Shown: one piece after another, positions 1 through 8,163 of the stretch
Position numbering within the stretch: position 1 is the first letter of the stretch
Layout: each line of letters starts with the position of its first letter
DNA from: Alcaligenaceae bacterium
Lineage (GTDB): Bacteria > Pseudomonadota > Gammaproteobacteria > Burkholderiales > Burkholderiaceae_B
Direction: 5' to 3'
Assembly (NCBI GenBank): GCA_947379755.1
Contig: CANCOC010000034.1
Span: 1 to 34,162, forward strand
DNA length: 34,162 nucleotides
Notes under the pieces: generated by a model
What the model was told of the DNA's origin: nothing
Database searches by the model: none
Seen by the model: only the letters and a program-made list of their open reading frames with translations
Translations under genes and position numbers: made by a program

Positions 1-125
1 ACCTCGCCATGGGCAAAGTTGATAATGCCTAAAATTCCGTACACCATGGTGTACCCGAGGGCAATCAGCGCATAAATGCTACCGAGTACCAAACCATTCA
101 TCACCTGCTGGATGAAAATATCCAT
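1..125 (-). CDS. livH: Branched-chain amino acid ABC transporter permease LivH (5' part only)
   Basis: Inner-membrane permease of the high-affinity Leu/Ile/Val ABC importer. Only the first 41 codons lie in the window; the gene runs off the left edge. The translation begins MDIFIQQVMNGLVLGSIYAL and continues with a stretch ending GILGIINFAHGEV, which is the characteristic LivH N-terminus, including the conserved INFAHGE segment after the first membrane helix. The ATG at 125 is preceded by a purine-rich AGAGAGAG that can act as ribosome binding site. It lies downstream of the binding-protein gene on the same strand, separated by a strong hairpin with a T-run, so its transcription probably depends on partial read-through. 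Family assignment is secure; substrate range is inferred from the family. Confidence 0.9.
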   Translation of the reverse strand, partial: MDIFIQQVMNGLVLGSIYALIALGYTMVYGILGIINFAHGE

Positions 126-136
126 GAACTCTCTCT

Positions 137-174
137 AAAAAACACGGCACCGCGATGCAGCTGCGGTGCCGTGT
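137..174 (-). terminator. Hairpin terminator between the binding-protein gene and livH
   Basis: A perfect 12-bp inverted repeat (ACACGGCACCGC at 142-153 and its complement at 163-174, 9-nt loop) is followed on the minus strand by a run of T at 141-137. This is the classic intrinsic terminator layout. It ends just before the livH ribosome binding site, so it probably acts as a leaky terminator giving more binding protein than permease. Confidence 0.8.
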
Positions 175-196
175 GGTCAGCATTGGTGATGCTGAA

Positions 197-1342
197 TTAC
201 ATCTTGACGATATCAAGAACGGATTTCTTTTTGTCTTTGAATTCGTACAGTGTGATGATGCCGACTTTCATGTCGCCTTTTGGATCAAACGCAATATTGC
301 CGATCAGACCGTTGTAGTCTGTGGTGGGCATTTTTGCCAGAATGTCAGCAGAAGCGGTTGAGTTGGCGCGTTTCATTGCATCAGCAATGACGTAGACCGC
401 ATCATAGGTGAACGGTGCATAGATCTGCACGCCTGCATTGAAGCGGGCTTTGTAGTTCTTTTCAAAGTCGGCGCCTTTGGCCATTTTTGAAAGTGCCATA
501 CCGGCCTCTGAACAGATGATGTTTTCGACCGCAACACCTGAGAGCTCAGCGACTTTGTCGGTACACATGCCATCGCCGCCAACGATCTTGGACTTGATGC
601 CAAGTTCGCGTGCCTGTTTAGCCAGTGGACCGCCGGTTGCATCCATGCCGCCATACATGATGACGTCAGGCTTGGTGCCTTTGATCTTGGTCAGGATGGC
701 TTTGAAATCTGTTGCCTTGTCGTTGGTGGCTTCGCGTGCGACCACTTTCAGGCCGTCAGCCTTGGCTGTTTTTTCGAATTCGTCAGCCAGGCCTTTACCG
801 TAGGCGGTTGCATCATCAATGATGGCAACAGTTTTAGCCTTGAGTGTTTTGGAGGCGTAGTTGGCCAGTGCCGGACCTTGCTGGGCATCGGTCGCGACGA
901 CGCGATAGGTGGTCTTGAAACCCTGTTGCGTGTAGGCAGGATTGGTCGAGGAAGGAGAAATCTGTGTGATGCCGGCATCGCTGTAGATCTTGGCAGCTGG
1001 AATCGATACGCCTGAATTCAGGTGACCAACGACTGCGACGACTTTGCTGTCGACGAGTTTTTGTGCAACGGCTGTACCGGTTTTTGGATCGCCTGCGTCG
1101 TCTTCTGCGATGAGTTCAAGGGTGACTTTTTTGCCGTTGATCATCAGGCCGGCTTTGTTGATTTCTTCAACAGCCAGGCGTGCGCCGTTTTCGTTGTCTT
1201 TACCCAGGTGGGCAATGGCGCCTGTCAGTGGTCCGACGTGTCCAATCTTGACAACAGCATCTTGCGCGCTGGCATTATTGCCGGCTGCGAAAAAAGCCAT
1301 CGCTGCCACAAGAGGCAAGGCTTTAAAAAATTTGTTTTGCAT
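197..1342 (-). CDS. livK: Periplasmic branched-chain amino acid binding protein (LivJ/LivK type)
   Basis: Substrate-binding component of a HAAT-family ABC importer, 381 aa, exported to the periplasm. Residues 1-26 form a signal peptide: a basic start, a hydrophobic core, then ASA before QDAVVKIG. The mature protein opens with KIGHVGPLTGAIAHLGKDN, the usual start of the periplasmic-binding type I fold, followed by VGHLNSGVSIPAAKIY and SPSSTNPA, which belong to the ligand cleft in LivJ/LivK. The ATG at 1342 has a GGAG ribosome binding site about 7 nt upstream. livH follows after a hairpin, supporting a liv operon. LivK homologues bind Leu/Ile/Val or related amides; the exact ligand cannot be read from sequence. 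Confidence 0.9.
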   Translation of the reverse strand: MQNKFFKALPLVAAMAFFAAGNNASAQDAVVKIGHVGPLTGAIAHLGKDNENGARLAVEEINKAGLMINGKKVTLELIAEDDAGDPKTGTAVAQKLVDSKVVAVVGHLNSGVSIPAAKIYSDAGITQISPSSTNPAYTQQGFKTTYRVVATDAQQGPALANYASKTLKAKTVAIIDDATAYGKGLADEFEKTAKADGLKVVAREATNDKATDFKAILTKIKGTKPDVIMYGGMDATGGPLAKQARELGIKSKIVGGDGMCTDKVAELSGVAVENIICSEAGMALSKMAKGADFEKNYKARFNAGVQIYAPFTYDAVYVIADAMKRANSTASADILAKMPTTDYNGLIGNIAFDPKGDMKVGIITLYEFKDKKKSVLDIVKM

Positions 1343-1526
1343 ATTGATTCTCCGTCAGAGGCATGTAGCGAATATCGCGTGCCAATATTACAGGCTCTTG
1401 ACGAAAAATTGCGTGTTTTTACGCCGCCGGAAGGGAATTCCCTAGTGTTGCATGTGTTACGAACCATGACGGTGCGAAGAGCTGATTTTTCCTTAGCTTT
1501 GCACCGTTTTTGTACTTGCTTGTGCA

Positions 1527-1560
1527 CCGCTCAGGTGCGGCCTGAGTAGCACCTGAGCGG
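1527..1560. terminator. Perfect 12-bp inverted repeat after hslU (possible terminator)
   Basis: CCGCTCAGGTGC (1527-1538) is matched exactly by its complement at 1549-1560 with a 10-nt loop. It begins 5 bp beyond the hslU stop codon, the expected place for a terminator of the hslVU transcript. On the minus strand no T-run follows the stem, so it may act with Rho, or as a 3'-end stabilising hairpin rather than a true intrinsic terminator. Confidence 0.5.
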
Positions 1561-1564
1561 TCTC

Positions 1565-2896
1565 TTACAGCACGTAACGTGCAAGATCCTGACTGCCTGC
1601 GACTTCAGCAAGTTTGTCGTTGACGTAGGTTGTATCAATCCGGATGGTCTGCCCGCTGCTGGCGGTCGCGTCAAAGGACAAGTCTTCAAGCAGCTTTTCC
1701 ATCACGGTGTAGAGCCTGCGCGCACCGATGTTTTCGTTGCGTTCATTGACCTCGAACGCCAGCTCTGCCAGTCGCGCAATGCCTTCTTCGGTAAATTCAA
1801 GATGCACATCTTCGGTTGCGAGCAGGGCCGTATATTGCTTGGTCAGTGAGGCATCGGTATCGCACAGGATGCGCACGAAGTCTTCGGCAGTCAGTGAGTC
1901 GAGCTCGACCCGGATCGGAAAACGTCCCTGCAGTTCAGGAATCAGGTCAGAGGGGCGTGACAGGTGAAAGGCCCCGGAGGCAATAAACAGGATGTGATCG
2001 GTGCGGATCATGCCATATTTTGTGGTGACCGTCGTGCCTTCGACCAGCGGCAACAGATCGCGCTGTACACCCTGGCGTGAGACATCTGCACCACCCGTTT
2101 CGGAGCGTGTGGCGATCTTGTCGATTTCGTCCAGGAACACAATACCGTGCTGTTCGACTTTGGTGATGGCAATGGAGCGCAGTTCTTCTTCGTTGACGCG
2201 TTTGGAGGCTTCTTCGTCCGTGAGGATCTTGAAGGCTTCTTTGACGGTCATCTTGCGTGTTTTTGTTTTGTCGCGTGACAAGCCGGCAAACATGCCCTTG
2301 AGCTGCTCGGCCATGTCTTCCATGCCGGGTGGTCCCATGATGTCCATCTGGGGCACGGGTTGGGCGACTTCGATTTCAATTTCGGTTGCGTCCAGCTGGC
2401 CTTCACGTAGTCGTTTGCGAAAGGTCTGGCGTGCAGCGTTTTCTTCCCGCAGGGGAGAGCCGTCTGCGGCGCGAGGCGGTGCGACCAGCGTATCCAGAAT
2501 CCGGTCTTCGGCAGCCTCTTCGGCCTGCATCCGCACCCGTTTCATCTCTTGTTCACGCGTCTGCTTGATCGAGATTTCGGCGAGGTCGCGAATGATGGTG
2601 TCGACATCGCGACCGACATAGCCAACTTCAGTAAATTTTGTTGCTTCGATCTTGATGAACGGTGCGTCTGCCAGTTTGGCCAGACGGCGTGCAATTTCTG
2701 TTTTGCCGACGCCTGTCGGTCCGATCATCAGGATATTTTTAGGGTGAATTTCTGTGCGCAAGGGCTCTGCGACCTGCTGACGGCGCCAGCGGTTGCGCAG
2801 CGCCACGGCAACCGAGCGTTTGGCACGGTGCTGGCCGACAATGTGTTTGTCGAGTTCGGAGACAATTTCTCCGGGTGTCATGGTGGATGCAGACAT
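1565..2896 (-). CDS. hslU: ATP-dependent protease ATPase subunit HslU (ClpY)
   Basis: AAA+ unfoldase of the cytoplasmic HslUV (ClpYQ) protease; it forms hexameric rings that thread substrates into HslV. The 443-aa protein matches the usual length. Walker A is GPTGVGKT at residues 59-66, the N-domain has the family signature [20 protein letters not shown], the Walker B segment reads [12 protein letters not shown], and the pore loop lies in [10 protein letters not shown]. The C-terminus, DLARYVL, is the tail that inserts into HslV to activate it. The start is an ATG 2 bp after the hslV stop codon, so hslV and hslU are cotranscribed and probably translationally coupled. Nothing is missing or unusual. 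Confidence 0.97.
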   Translation of the reverse strand: MSASTMTPGEIVSELDKHIVGQHRAKRSVAVALRNRWRRQQVAEPLRTEIHPKNILMIGPTGVGKTEIARRLAKLADAPFIKIEATKFTEVGYVGRDVDTIIRDLAEISIKQTREQEMKRVRMQAEEAAEDRILDTLVAPPRAADGSPLREENAARQTFRKRLREGQLDATEIEIEVAQPVPQMDIMGPPGMEDMAEQLKGMFAGLSRDKTKTRKMTVKEAFKILTDEEASKRVNEEELRSIAITKVEQHGIVFLDEIDKIATRSETGGADVSRQGVQRDLLPLVEGTTVTTKYGMIRTDHILFIASGAFHLSRPSDLIPELQGRFPIRVELDSLTAEDFVRILCDTDASLTKQYTALLATEDVHLEFTEEGIARLAELAFEVNERNENIGARRLYTVMEKLLEDLSFDATASSGQTIRIDTTYVNDKLAEVAGSQDLARYVL

Positions 2897-2898
2897 AG

Positions 2899-3435
2899 TT
2901 AGCTCAGTGTTTCGATCAAGTGTTGCTGATTGGTATAGATGCAGAGGTCGCCCGCAATTTCAAGGGACTGCTTGACGATGACCTCTGCAGAAAGCTCTGT
3001 GTTGCGCAAGAGTGCGAGCGCCGCAGACTGAGCATAGGGACCACCTGAACCGATCGCCGCTACGCCGTTTTCGGGTTCAAGTACGTCACCGTTGCCGGTC
3101 AGCACGAGCGTATGGTCGCGGTCGGCCACGATCAGCATGGCTTCGAGTCGACGCAGCACACGATCGGTGCGCCAGTCGCGCGTGAGCTCAACAGCCGCAC
3201 GCATCAGGTGCCCCTGATGTTTTTCAAGCTTGGCCTCAAAGCGTTCCTGCAAAGTAAATGCATCGGCAGTGGCCCCAGCAAAACCCGCCAGTATTTTGTC
3301 GTGATAAAGCCTGCGGATTTTGCGTGCAGTGCCCTTGATGATGATGTTACCCAGTGTGACCTGCCCGTCTCCGCCCAGGGCGACATGATTGCCGCGTCTC
3401 ACACTGATAATGGTAGTGCCGTGAAATTGTTCCAT
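2899..3435 (-). CDS. hslV: ATP-dependent protease peptidase subunit HslV (ClpQ)
   Basis: Proteasome-beta-like threonine peptidase forming the proteolytic core of HslUV. The 178-aa product starts [15 protein letters not shown]; by comparison with E. coli HslV, whose mature form starts TTI, the catalytic nucleophile is Thr7, exposed after removal of a six-residue propeptide. The GGDGQVTLG and [10 protein letters not shown] segments are family hallmarks. It is the first gene of the hslV-hslU pair. The ATG at 3435 has only a weak ribosome binding site. The intrinsic terminator at 3477-3523 lies just upstream, and I found no CCCC-type sigma-32 -10 element in the 158-bp gap, so how its heat induction is achieved is open. 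Confidence 0.97.
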   Translation of the reverse strand: MEQFHGTTIISVRRGNHVALGGDGQVTLGNIIIKGTARKIRRLYHDKILAGFAGATADAFTLQERFEAKLEKHQGHLMRAAVELTRDWRTDRVLRRLEAMLIVADRDHTLVLTGNGDVLEPENGVAAIGSGGPYAQSAALALLRNTELSAEVIVKQSLEIAGDLCIYTNQQHLIETLS

Positions 3436-3476
3436 GATCTGACTTTAAGTTTCAAAGTGAATACACATTGTGCATG

Positions 3477-3523
3477 AAAAAAGGACACACCCCTTGCAAT
3501 CACGTTGCAAATAAAGTGTGTCC
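3477..3523 (-). terminator. Intrinsic terminator downstream of dksA
   Basis: Outer arms GGACACAC (3483-3490) and GTGTGTCC (3516-3523) enclose a second self-complementary pair TTGCAA/TTGCAA (3494-3499, 3505-3510). On the minus strand the stem is followed at once by six T (3482-3477). It lies about 70 bp after the dksA stop and 42 bp before hslV, so it should separate dksA from hslVU transcription at least in part. Confidence 0.7.
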
Positions 3524-3593
3524 CTGGGACCTGTTGTGAACATCGTGCGCATGTCTGGTGACAATGGGCGCTGGTGTGATCACAGGCGGTCGA

Positions 3594-4058
3594 TTAGTCT
3601 CCGAACATCTTCTGACGCATTTCACGACGCTCTTGTGCTTCGAGCGAAAGTGTCGCGGTCGGACGTGCCAGCAAACGGCGCAGACCAATTGGCTCGCCTG
3701 TTTCTTCGCACCAGCCGTAGTCGCCAGCATCAATACGGACAATCGACTGCTGAACTTTTTTCAGCAGTTTGCGTTCGCGGTCGCGTGTGCGCAGTTCAAG
3801 CGCGTGTTCTTCTTCGATGGTGGCGCGATCGGCTGGATCCGGTACAAACTGGGTCTCACGCAAATGCTCAGTGGTGGTGCCGGCATTGTTCAGAATTTCC
3901 TGCTCCATCTGCCTCAGACGGTCACGAAAAAATCCAAGCTGGCGCTCGTTCATGTAGTCCGCTTCTGGCATCTGAAGCAGTTCAGCTTCTGTGGGTAGAT
4001 TGTTCTCGGACAAGTCACCTTCCAGTTCAGTTTTTTTCTTTGCTGCCTTGGTCGCCAT
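3594..4058 (-). CDS. dksA: RNA polymerase-binding factor DksA, cysteine-poor form
   Basis: DksA binds the RNA polymerase secondary channel and, with ppGpp, represses rRNA promoters and activates amino-acid promoters. The 154-aa protein has a long coiled coil with the functional tip DPADRA (D74, D77, A79, matching the essential DxxDxA of E. coli), followed by a conserved ELRTRDRERKLLKK helix. The globular zinc-finger part lacks three of the four cysteines: C107 remains, and the other positions are T110, S128 and A131. Zinc-independent DksA proteins with this one-cysteine pattern are known in other proteobacteria (for example Rhodobacter sphaeroides). GGAG at 4066-4069 gives a good ribosome binding site. 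It follows the COG0523 GTPase gene by 48 bp, suggesting cotranscription. Confidence 0.95.
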   Translation of the reverse strand: MATKAAKKKTELEGDLSENNLPTEAELLQMPEADYMNERQLGFFRDRLRQMEQEILNNAGTTTEHLRETQFVPDPADRATIEEEHALELRTRDRERKLLKKVQQSIVRIDAGDYGWCEETGEPIGLRRLLARPTATLSLEAQERREMRQKMFGD

Positions 4059-4083
4059 GCAAACACTCCAAAAAATTTTTAAT

Positions 4084-4102
4084 TCTGCGCAATGTGCGCA
4101 GA
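4084..4102 (-). repeat. Short hairpin between the GTPase gene and dksA
   Basis: TCTGCGCA (4084-4091) and its exact complement (4095-4102) are separated by only three bases, directly after the GTPase stop codon. On the minus strand it is followed by an A/T-rich stretch with six T, about 8 nt further on. It could be a weak terminator or an RNA-processing hairpin that tunes dksA relative to the GTPase. Confidence 0.5.
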
Positions 4103-4106
4103 GGTG

Positions 4107-5246
4107 TTACTTAGCCAGGCACTGCTCAAGGCCTTTGGTAAAGATTTCTTGCGGCAGTTTGCGTCCGATGAAGACCATTTTGGTGGACTTCTTTTCGTTG
4201 GCCAGCCAGGGCTTGCCTGGTTCGGCGCCCATCATCATGTGTACGCCCTGAAAAAGCATCCGACGGTTGATGCCCTTCATGTACAGAATGCCCTTGTAGC
4301 GCATGAGGTCTGGTCCGTAGACTTGAACCACACCACCGAGGAATTCTTCGAGGCGCTCGGGATCAAAGGCTTTGTTGGACTTGAATACAAACGCGCCAAT
4401 CTCGTCGTTGTGAACGGGTTTGTGCGGGGCATGATTGTGTTCAGGGTTGTCACAATGCGCGTGGTCGTGGTCGTGACCATGGTCATGTCCATGCTCATGA
4501 TCATGACTATGGTCGTGGCCGCAGGTGGCGTGATCGTGGTCGTGATCGTGGGCAGCATCCGGATGCTCGTCGGCCAGGAAGGCTGGGTCGATATCCAGAA
4601 TCGTATTGAGATTAAAGCCGCTGATGTCAATCAGTTGCTTTAGGTCTGTTTCGCCAAAATGTACCGCCTCGATCGAGGCGCGCGGATTCATATGCACAAT
4701 GCGACGGCGCAGTGCGGCAAATTCAGCTTCGGTTACAAGGTCTTTTTTAGAGACAAGAATCCGGTCGGCAAAGCCAATCTGTTTTTGTGCTTCTTCCTGC
4801 TCGTCGAGTGTGGCCATGCCGTGCTTGGCATCGACCACAGTGACCACAGCATCCAGGCGGTAGTAATCCGCAATGTCATCGTCCATAAAGAACGTCTGGC
4901 ATACCGGGCCTGGGTTGGCCATGCCGGTAGTCTCGATGATGACACGCTCAAAATTCAACTCGCCAGCCTGGCGGCGAACGCGCAGGTCATTGAGTGTGCG
5001 CATCAGGTCGCCACGGACGGTGCAACAGACACAGCCATTGGACAGCTCGATGATTTCTTCTTCCTGATCCGTGACCAGCAAGTCGTTATCGATGCTTTCT
5101 GGTCCGAATTCGTTTTCAATCACAGCGATGCGCTTGCCGTGATATTCAGTCAGGATGCGTTTGAGCAACGTGGTTTTGCCAGCACCGAGAAAGCCGGTGA
5201 GGATCGTGACGGGGACCATTTCGTCCGGATTGCGAGGGGAATTCAT
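4107..5246 (-). CDS. CobW/COG0523-family GTPase with His-rich metal-binding tract
   Basis: G3E-family P-loop GTPase, 379 aa, of the group that delivers zinc or other metals to target proteins. Walker A is GFLGAGKT (18-25), the metal-coordinating signature is CVCC (72-75), a Walker B-like VIIETTG lies at 102-108, the guanine-specificity motif is SKKD (166-169), and the CobW C-terminal domain spans about 283-375. Between the domains, residues 228-278 hold a dense His/Asp tract with two cysteines, a likely metal reservoir or sensor. The neighbour is a dksA lacking zinc ligands, a combination seen in zinc-homeostasis clusters, which favours zinc over cobalt. No recognisable Zur palindrome was found upstream; instead a sigma-32-like promoter lies about 160 bp before the ATG. 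The precise client is unknown. Confidence 0.9.
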   Translation of the reverse strand: MNSPRNPDEMVPVTILTGFLGAGKTTLLKRILTEYHGKRIAVIENEFGPESIDNDLLVTDQEEEIIELSNGCVCCTVRGDLMRTLNDLRVRRQAGELNFERVIIETTGMANPGPVCQTFFMDDDIADYYRLDAVVTVVDAKHGMATLDEQEEAQKQIGFADRILVSKKDLVTEAEFAALRRRIVHMNPRASIEAVHFGETDLKQLIDISGFNLNTILDIDPAFLADEHPDAAHDHDHDHATCGHDHSHDHEHGHDHGHDHDHAHCDNPEHNHAPHKPVHNDEIGAFVFKSNKAFDPERLEEFLGGVVQVYGPDLMRYKGILYMKGINRRMLFQGVHMMMGAEPGKPWLANEKKSTKMVFIGRKLPQEIFTKGLEQCLAK

Positions 5247-5406
5247 GAGCCAATCAACTTCTGAAACAGGTAAGGGTGCAACGCACCGGGATCACAGCAC
5301 TCGCAACAAGGCGAACGCCGGATTACAGCACAGCCTACGTCAGGCGGCAAACACTTTTATTGAGTATTTACTTGTGAACGCAGAGGTACAGACAACAATT
5401 TCTATA

Positions 5407-5433
5407 AGTAGGGGCACTTGTCCAAATTTCAAG
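5407..5433 (-). promoter_or_regulatory. Candidate sigma-32 (heat-shock) promoter upstream of the GTPase-dksA genes
   Basis: Read on the minus strand, CTTGAAA (5433-5427) is followed after 12 bp by CCCCTACT (5414-5407). The enterobacterial sigma-32 consensus is CTTGAAA, about 11-16 bp, CCCCATNT: the -35 element is exact and the -10 element keeps CCCC and the final T. Transcription would start near 5400, giving a leader of roughly 150 nt before the GTPase start codon. It could drive the GTPase and dksA and, by read-through, hslVU. Confidence 0.5.
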
Positions 5434-5512
5434 AGGATATTCGAATGCTTTTTATTGGTTTTTTACGAATAACCGCTTGTTTTGTAACGAAATTGTAAGA
5501 ATTCTGCGTGAA

Positions 5513-6481
5513 TTATTCGCTTTTTCGACCCGCACGCGGGTGTGCCGAGTCATAGGCCTTGGCCAGATGCTGAAAATCCAGTTTGGTATAGAGCTGGGTG
5601 GTGGAGATGTTGGCGTGCCCGAGCATTTCCTGCACGGCACGCAGGTCTTGGGCCGACTGCAGCACGTGGCTGGCAAAGCTATGGCGCAGGACGTGAGGGT
5701 GCACGTGGGTGGGCAGACCTGCAAGGATGGCGAGTTTGGCCAGTTGCGCCTGAATGACACGCGGACTGATCCTGCGACCCCGTGCGCCGATAAACAGGGC
5801 GACGCCATCGCTGCCTGTGGCCCCGGGTAAGGCAAGCTGCTGGCGCACGCCTAGCCATTGATGGATTGCGTTGAGGGCTTGGGCACCGATGGGCACGCTG
5901 CGGCGCTTGCCACCCTTACCCAGCACGTGCACATCGTGGTCGGGCAGGTTGACCCAGCTCGCAGAAGTGTGTGCTTTGGTCTGTGTATATTCAAAATCGA
6001 GGCTGACCAGTTCGCTCAGGCGCAGACCACTTGAGTAAAACAGTTCAAAAATGGCGCGATCACGTAATGAGATGGGATCTTGCTGCGCCACGAGAACGGG
6101 CGCCTCAAGCAAGGCCTGGGTCTGGTCGACGGACAGGGCTTTGGGCAGTGCGCGTGAGGCTTTGGGTGCGCGGACATCGGCGGCAGGGTTGGCGGGCATG
6201 CCTGACAGGGGCGCCCACCATTTAAAAAATCCGCGCCAGGCTGCCAGCATGCGCGCCAGGCTGCGCGGCCCGTGCCCCTGCCCATGCAGACGGGCCAGAA
6301 AATGACGGATATTGCCGTTTACGAGCTGGTCGAGAGGTTTGCCATCCGCGATGACAATGAGTTGCTGCAGATCACGCTGGTATGCAGACAGGGTATGAGG
6401 GGAGTAGCGGCGATTGAGCTCCAGATGCCTGAGCCATTGGCTGACCGGCTCAGGCAGGGGGGCTGACATACGCTCGGTCAT
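5513..6481 (-). CDS. xerC: Tyrosine recombinase XerC
   Basis: Site-specific recombinase that with XerD resolves chromosome dimers at dif. The 322-aa protein has an N-terminal SAM-like core-binding domain (about 10-100, with RRYSPHTLSAYQRDL) and a catalytic domain with all tyrosine-recombinase residues visible: R154 in SSGLRLSEL, a beta-hairpin lysine in LGKGGKRR (187-194), H263 and R266 in HPHVLRHSFA, H289 in LGHANIS and nucleophile Y298 in TTQLYTK. A linker of about 20 residues between the first arginine and the lysine hairpin (QTKAHTSASWVN) is somewhat long. The gene starts 8 bp after the DUF484 gene ends; dapF-DUF484-xerC is a classic proteobacterial cluster. An alternative start at Met5 cannot be excluded. 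Confidence 0.95.
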   Translation of the reverse strand: MTERMSAPLPEPVSQWLRHLELNRRYSPHTLSAYQRDLQQLIVIADGKPLDQLVNGNIRHFLARLHGQGHGPRSLARMLAAWRGFFKWWAPLSGMPANPAADVRAPKASRALPKALSVDQTQALLEAPVLVAQQDPISLRDRAIFELFYSSGLRLSELVSLDFEYTQTKAHTSASWVNLPDHDVHVLGKGGKRRSVPIGAQALNAIHQWLGVRQQLALPGATGSDGVALFIGARGRRISPRVIQAQLAKLAILAGLPTHVHPHVLRHSFASHVLQSAQDLRAVQEMLGHANISTTQLYTKLDFQHLAKAYDSAHPRAGRKSE

Positions 6482-6489
6482 CTGGACAT

Positions 6490-7167
6490 TCAGGCACTGG
6501 TCACCGGACTCTGTGGTTTGAGTCTGGAGAGTGCTGCGCTGGCTAGTCGGCTGACGGTTTCAAGAAAGGTCGTACCCATCTCGGGGCTAAAACGCTCTGC
6601 GTCATCAGAACCTAGCACCAGTAAACCGAAAGCGGGTTCGTGGACGGAGGCGCGCAGGGCAATGATGGCGAGCGAGGCGGGCGTGGCGTTGAGCCAGCTG
6701 GCGGGCACGAGCGTGATGTCATTGCCACAGTAAGGTGTGGTCAGGCTGTCGGCATAAGCATGCACCGTTGGATCAACTGGGGCGCCTACGCCCTCTGCTG
6801 GCAAATCCAGACCCCATACGCGCAGGGCGACTTCCTGCAGATTGAAATGTTCGGCCAGTCCGAGTGCGACTTCGCCGGGCAGGCGAATGGGTGAGGCCTC
6901 AGCCAGCATGCGCGCACACCATTGATTCAGGCGCTCGGTGGTGGATTCGTTAAAGGCTGCGTTGCGTACCAGATCCGCTTGCCGGAACTCGAAGTCACGC
7001 AGGCGGTCACGCAGCGTCAGAATCTGCCGCTCGCCCAGCGAAATGGCACGTGACTGGTGCGGGTGAGGGACCTCAAGCGTGGAGAACAGGTCGGAATTTT
7101 CTATAAAAAAATCTGGATTTTCCTGTAAAAACTTGGCCACGTTCTGGGCGTTCATTGGATCAGGCAT
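6490..7167 (-). CDS. DUF484 family protein
   Basis: Conserved 225-aa protein of unknown molecular function, found between dapF and xerC in many proteobacteria. The N-terminus (VAKFLQENPDFFIENSDLF) is the DUF484 signature, followed by a predicted coiled-coil segment (about 45-75, LTLRDRLRDFEFRQADLV) and a GAF-like domain (about 85-215) with the LAIIALR and LLVLGSDDAERFSPEMGTTF segments. The start codon at 7167 is chosen because the family begins a few residues before the FLQENPDFF motif; Met5 is an alternative. It is cotranscribed with xerC (8-bp gap) and probably with dapF (69-bp gap with no visible terminator). A role linked to Xer recombination is suggested only by the neighbourhood. Confidence 0.9.
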   Translation of the reverse strand: MPDPMNAQNVAKFLQENPDFFIENSDLFSTLEVPHPHQSRAISLGERQILTLRDRLRDFEFRQADLVRNAAFNESTTERLNQWCARMLAEASPIRLPGEVALGLAEHFNLQEVALRVWGLDLPAEGVGAPVDPTVHAYADSLTTPYCGNDITLVPASWLNATPASLAIIALRASVHEPAFGLLVLGSDDAERFSPEMGTTFLETVSRLASAALSRLKPQSPVTSA

Positions 7168-7236
7168 GTCTGGGGACTCTTTTAAGTAGGAATCTGTACG
7201 AAGGACTGTAAATAGCTTAGCTCACGAAACTTCAAC

Positions 7237-8109
7237 TCAAGTCGGAATCGATGCTACCAGTTTGTCAATATCAATCGTGCCTGAAAAAACCGTGGTGGCG
7301 GGCCCCGTCATGCGCAGTTGTTTGCCATCCCAGGCGATGCTGAGCCAGCCGCCGCGCGTGCGCACACGCACGGGTGAGTCCAGCAGGCCCCGGCGAATTC
7401 CGGCAGCGACCGCGGCACACGCGCCCGTGCCGCAGGCGAGGGTTTCACCGGCGCCACGCTCATACACGCGCAGGTGGGCGGTATGGCGATCGACAATCTG
7501 AAGAAATCCGGCGTTGACGCGACGGGCAAAGCGCGGATGGGACTCGATCACAGGACCCATCGAAGCGACGGGTGCGAGATCAACGTCATCGACGATTTGC
7601 ACGGCGTGCGGGTTGGAAATCGCGACGGCAGACAGCCAGACCGTATCGGATCCGATCGGCAAGCCATATAGCGTGTCCTGGCCTTCGGTGCGCGTGGCAA
7701 GACCGGTGACATCAAACGGTAAATCGGCGGGTGTGAAGCGTGTCTGGCCCATTTCGACCACCACATCACCATTGGGCAAAGACTCAAGGGTAATCAGGCC
7801 AGTTGAGATTTCTGCCCGCAAGGGATTGCGGGAAGACAGTTTTTGTTCGTGGACAAACCGGACAAAGCATCGCGCCCCATTGCCGCAGTGTTCGACTTCG
7901 CTGCCGTCGGCGTTAAACACGCGGTAGCGGAAGTCGGCCTCAGGATGCAGAGGCGTATCGACCAGCAAAATCTGATCGCAACCGATGCCAAACTGTCTGT
8001 GGGCCAGCGCGCGCGCGCGTTCGGGCGTCATGTCTATTGGCTGACGCACCCCATCGAGCACGACAAAGTCATTGCCTGCCCCGTGCATTTTTGTGAAATT
8101 CCAGTTCAT
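7237..8109 (-). CDS. dapF: Diaminopimelate epimerase DapF
   Basis: Converts LL-diaminopimelate to meso-diaminopimelate, the penultimate step to lysine and the source of the peptidoglycan cross-linking residue. It is a cytosolic, cofactor-independent epimerase of 290 aa. The N-terminus [16 protein letters not shown] is diagnostic. The two catalytic cysteines are C75 in HCGNGARC and C226 in [13 protein letters not shown], each flanked by the substrate-binding residues of the two pseudo-symmetric halves. [16 protein letters not shown] is complete, so the enzyme should be active. The upstream gene on the same strand is the LpxL-like acyltransferase (54-bp gap to the dapF start); downstream is DUF484. 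Confidence 0.97.
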   Translation of the reverse strand: MNWNFTKMHGAGNDFVVLDGVRQPIDMTPERARALAHRQFGIGCDQILLVDTPLHPEADFRYRVFNADGSEVEHCGNGARCFVRFVHEQKLSSRNPLRAEISTGLITLESLPNGDVVVEMGQTRFTPADLPFDVTGLATRTEGQDTLYGLPIGSDTVWLSAVAISNPHAVQIVDDVDLAPVASMGPVIESHPRFARRVNAGFLQIVDRHTAHLRVYERGAGETLACGTGACAAVAAGIRRGLLDSPVRVRTRGGWLSIAWDGKQLRMTGPATTVFSGTIDIDKLVASIPT

Positions 8110-8163
8110 CTCGTCATTATCCCCAATTTGCAGGTCATTAAACGCAATGATCCCCTTAAACGC

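Noticed and set aside
4413..4565. Repetitive sequence resembling a tandem DNA repeat
   Set aside because: It simply codes the His/Asp tract of the GTPase; codons alternate and no strict DNA repeat unit exists.
5247..5512. Zur binding site expected before a COG0523 GTPase
   Set aside because: No palindrome resembling the known Zur consensus was found in the gap; only the sigma-32-like elements stand out.
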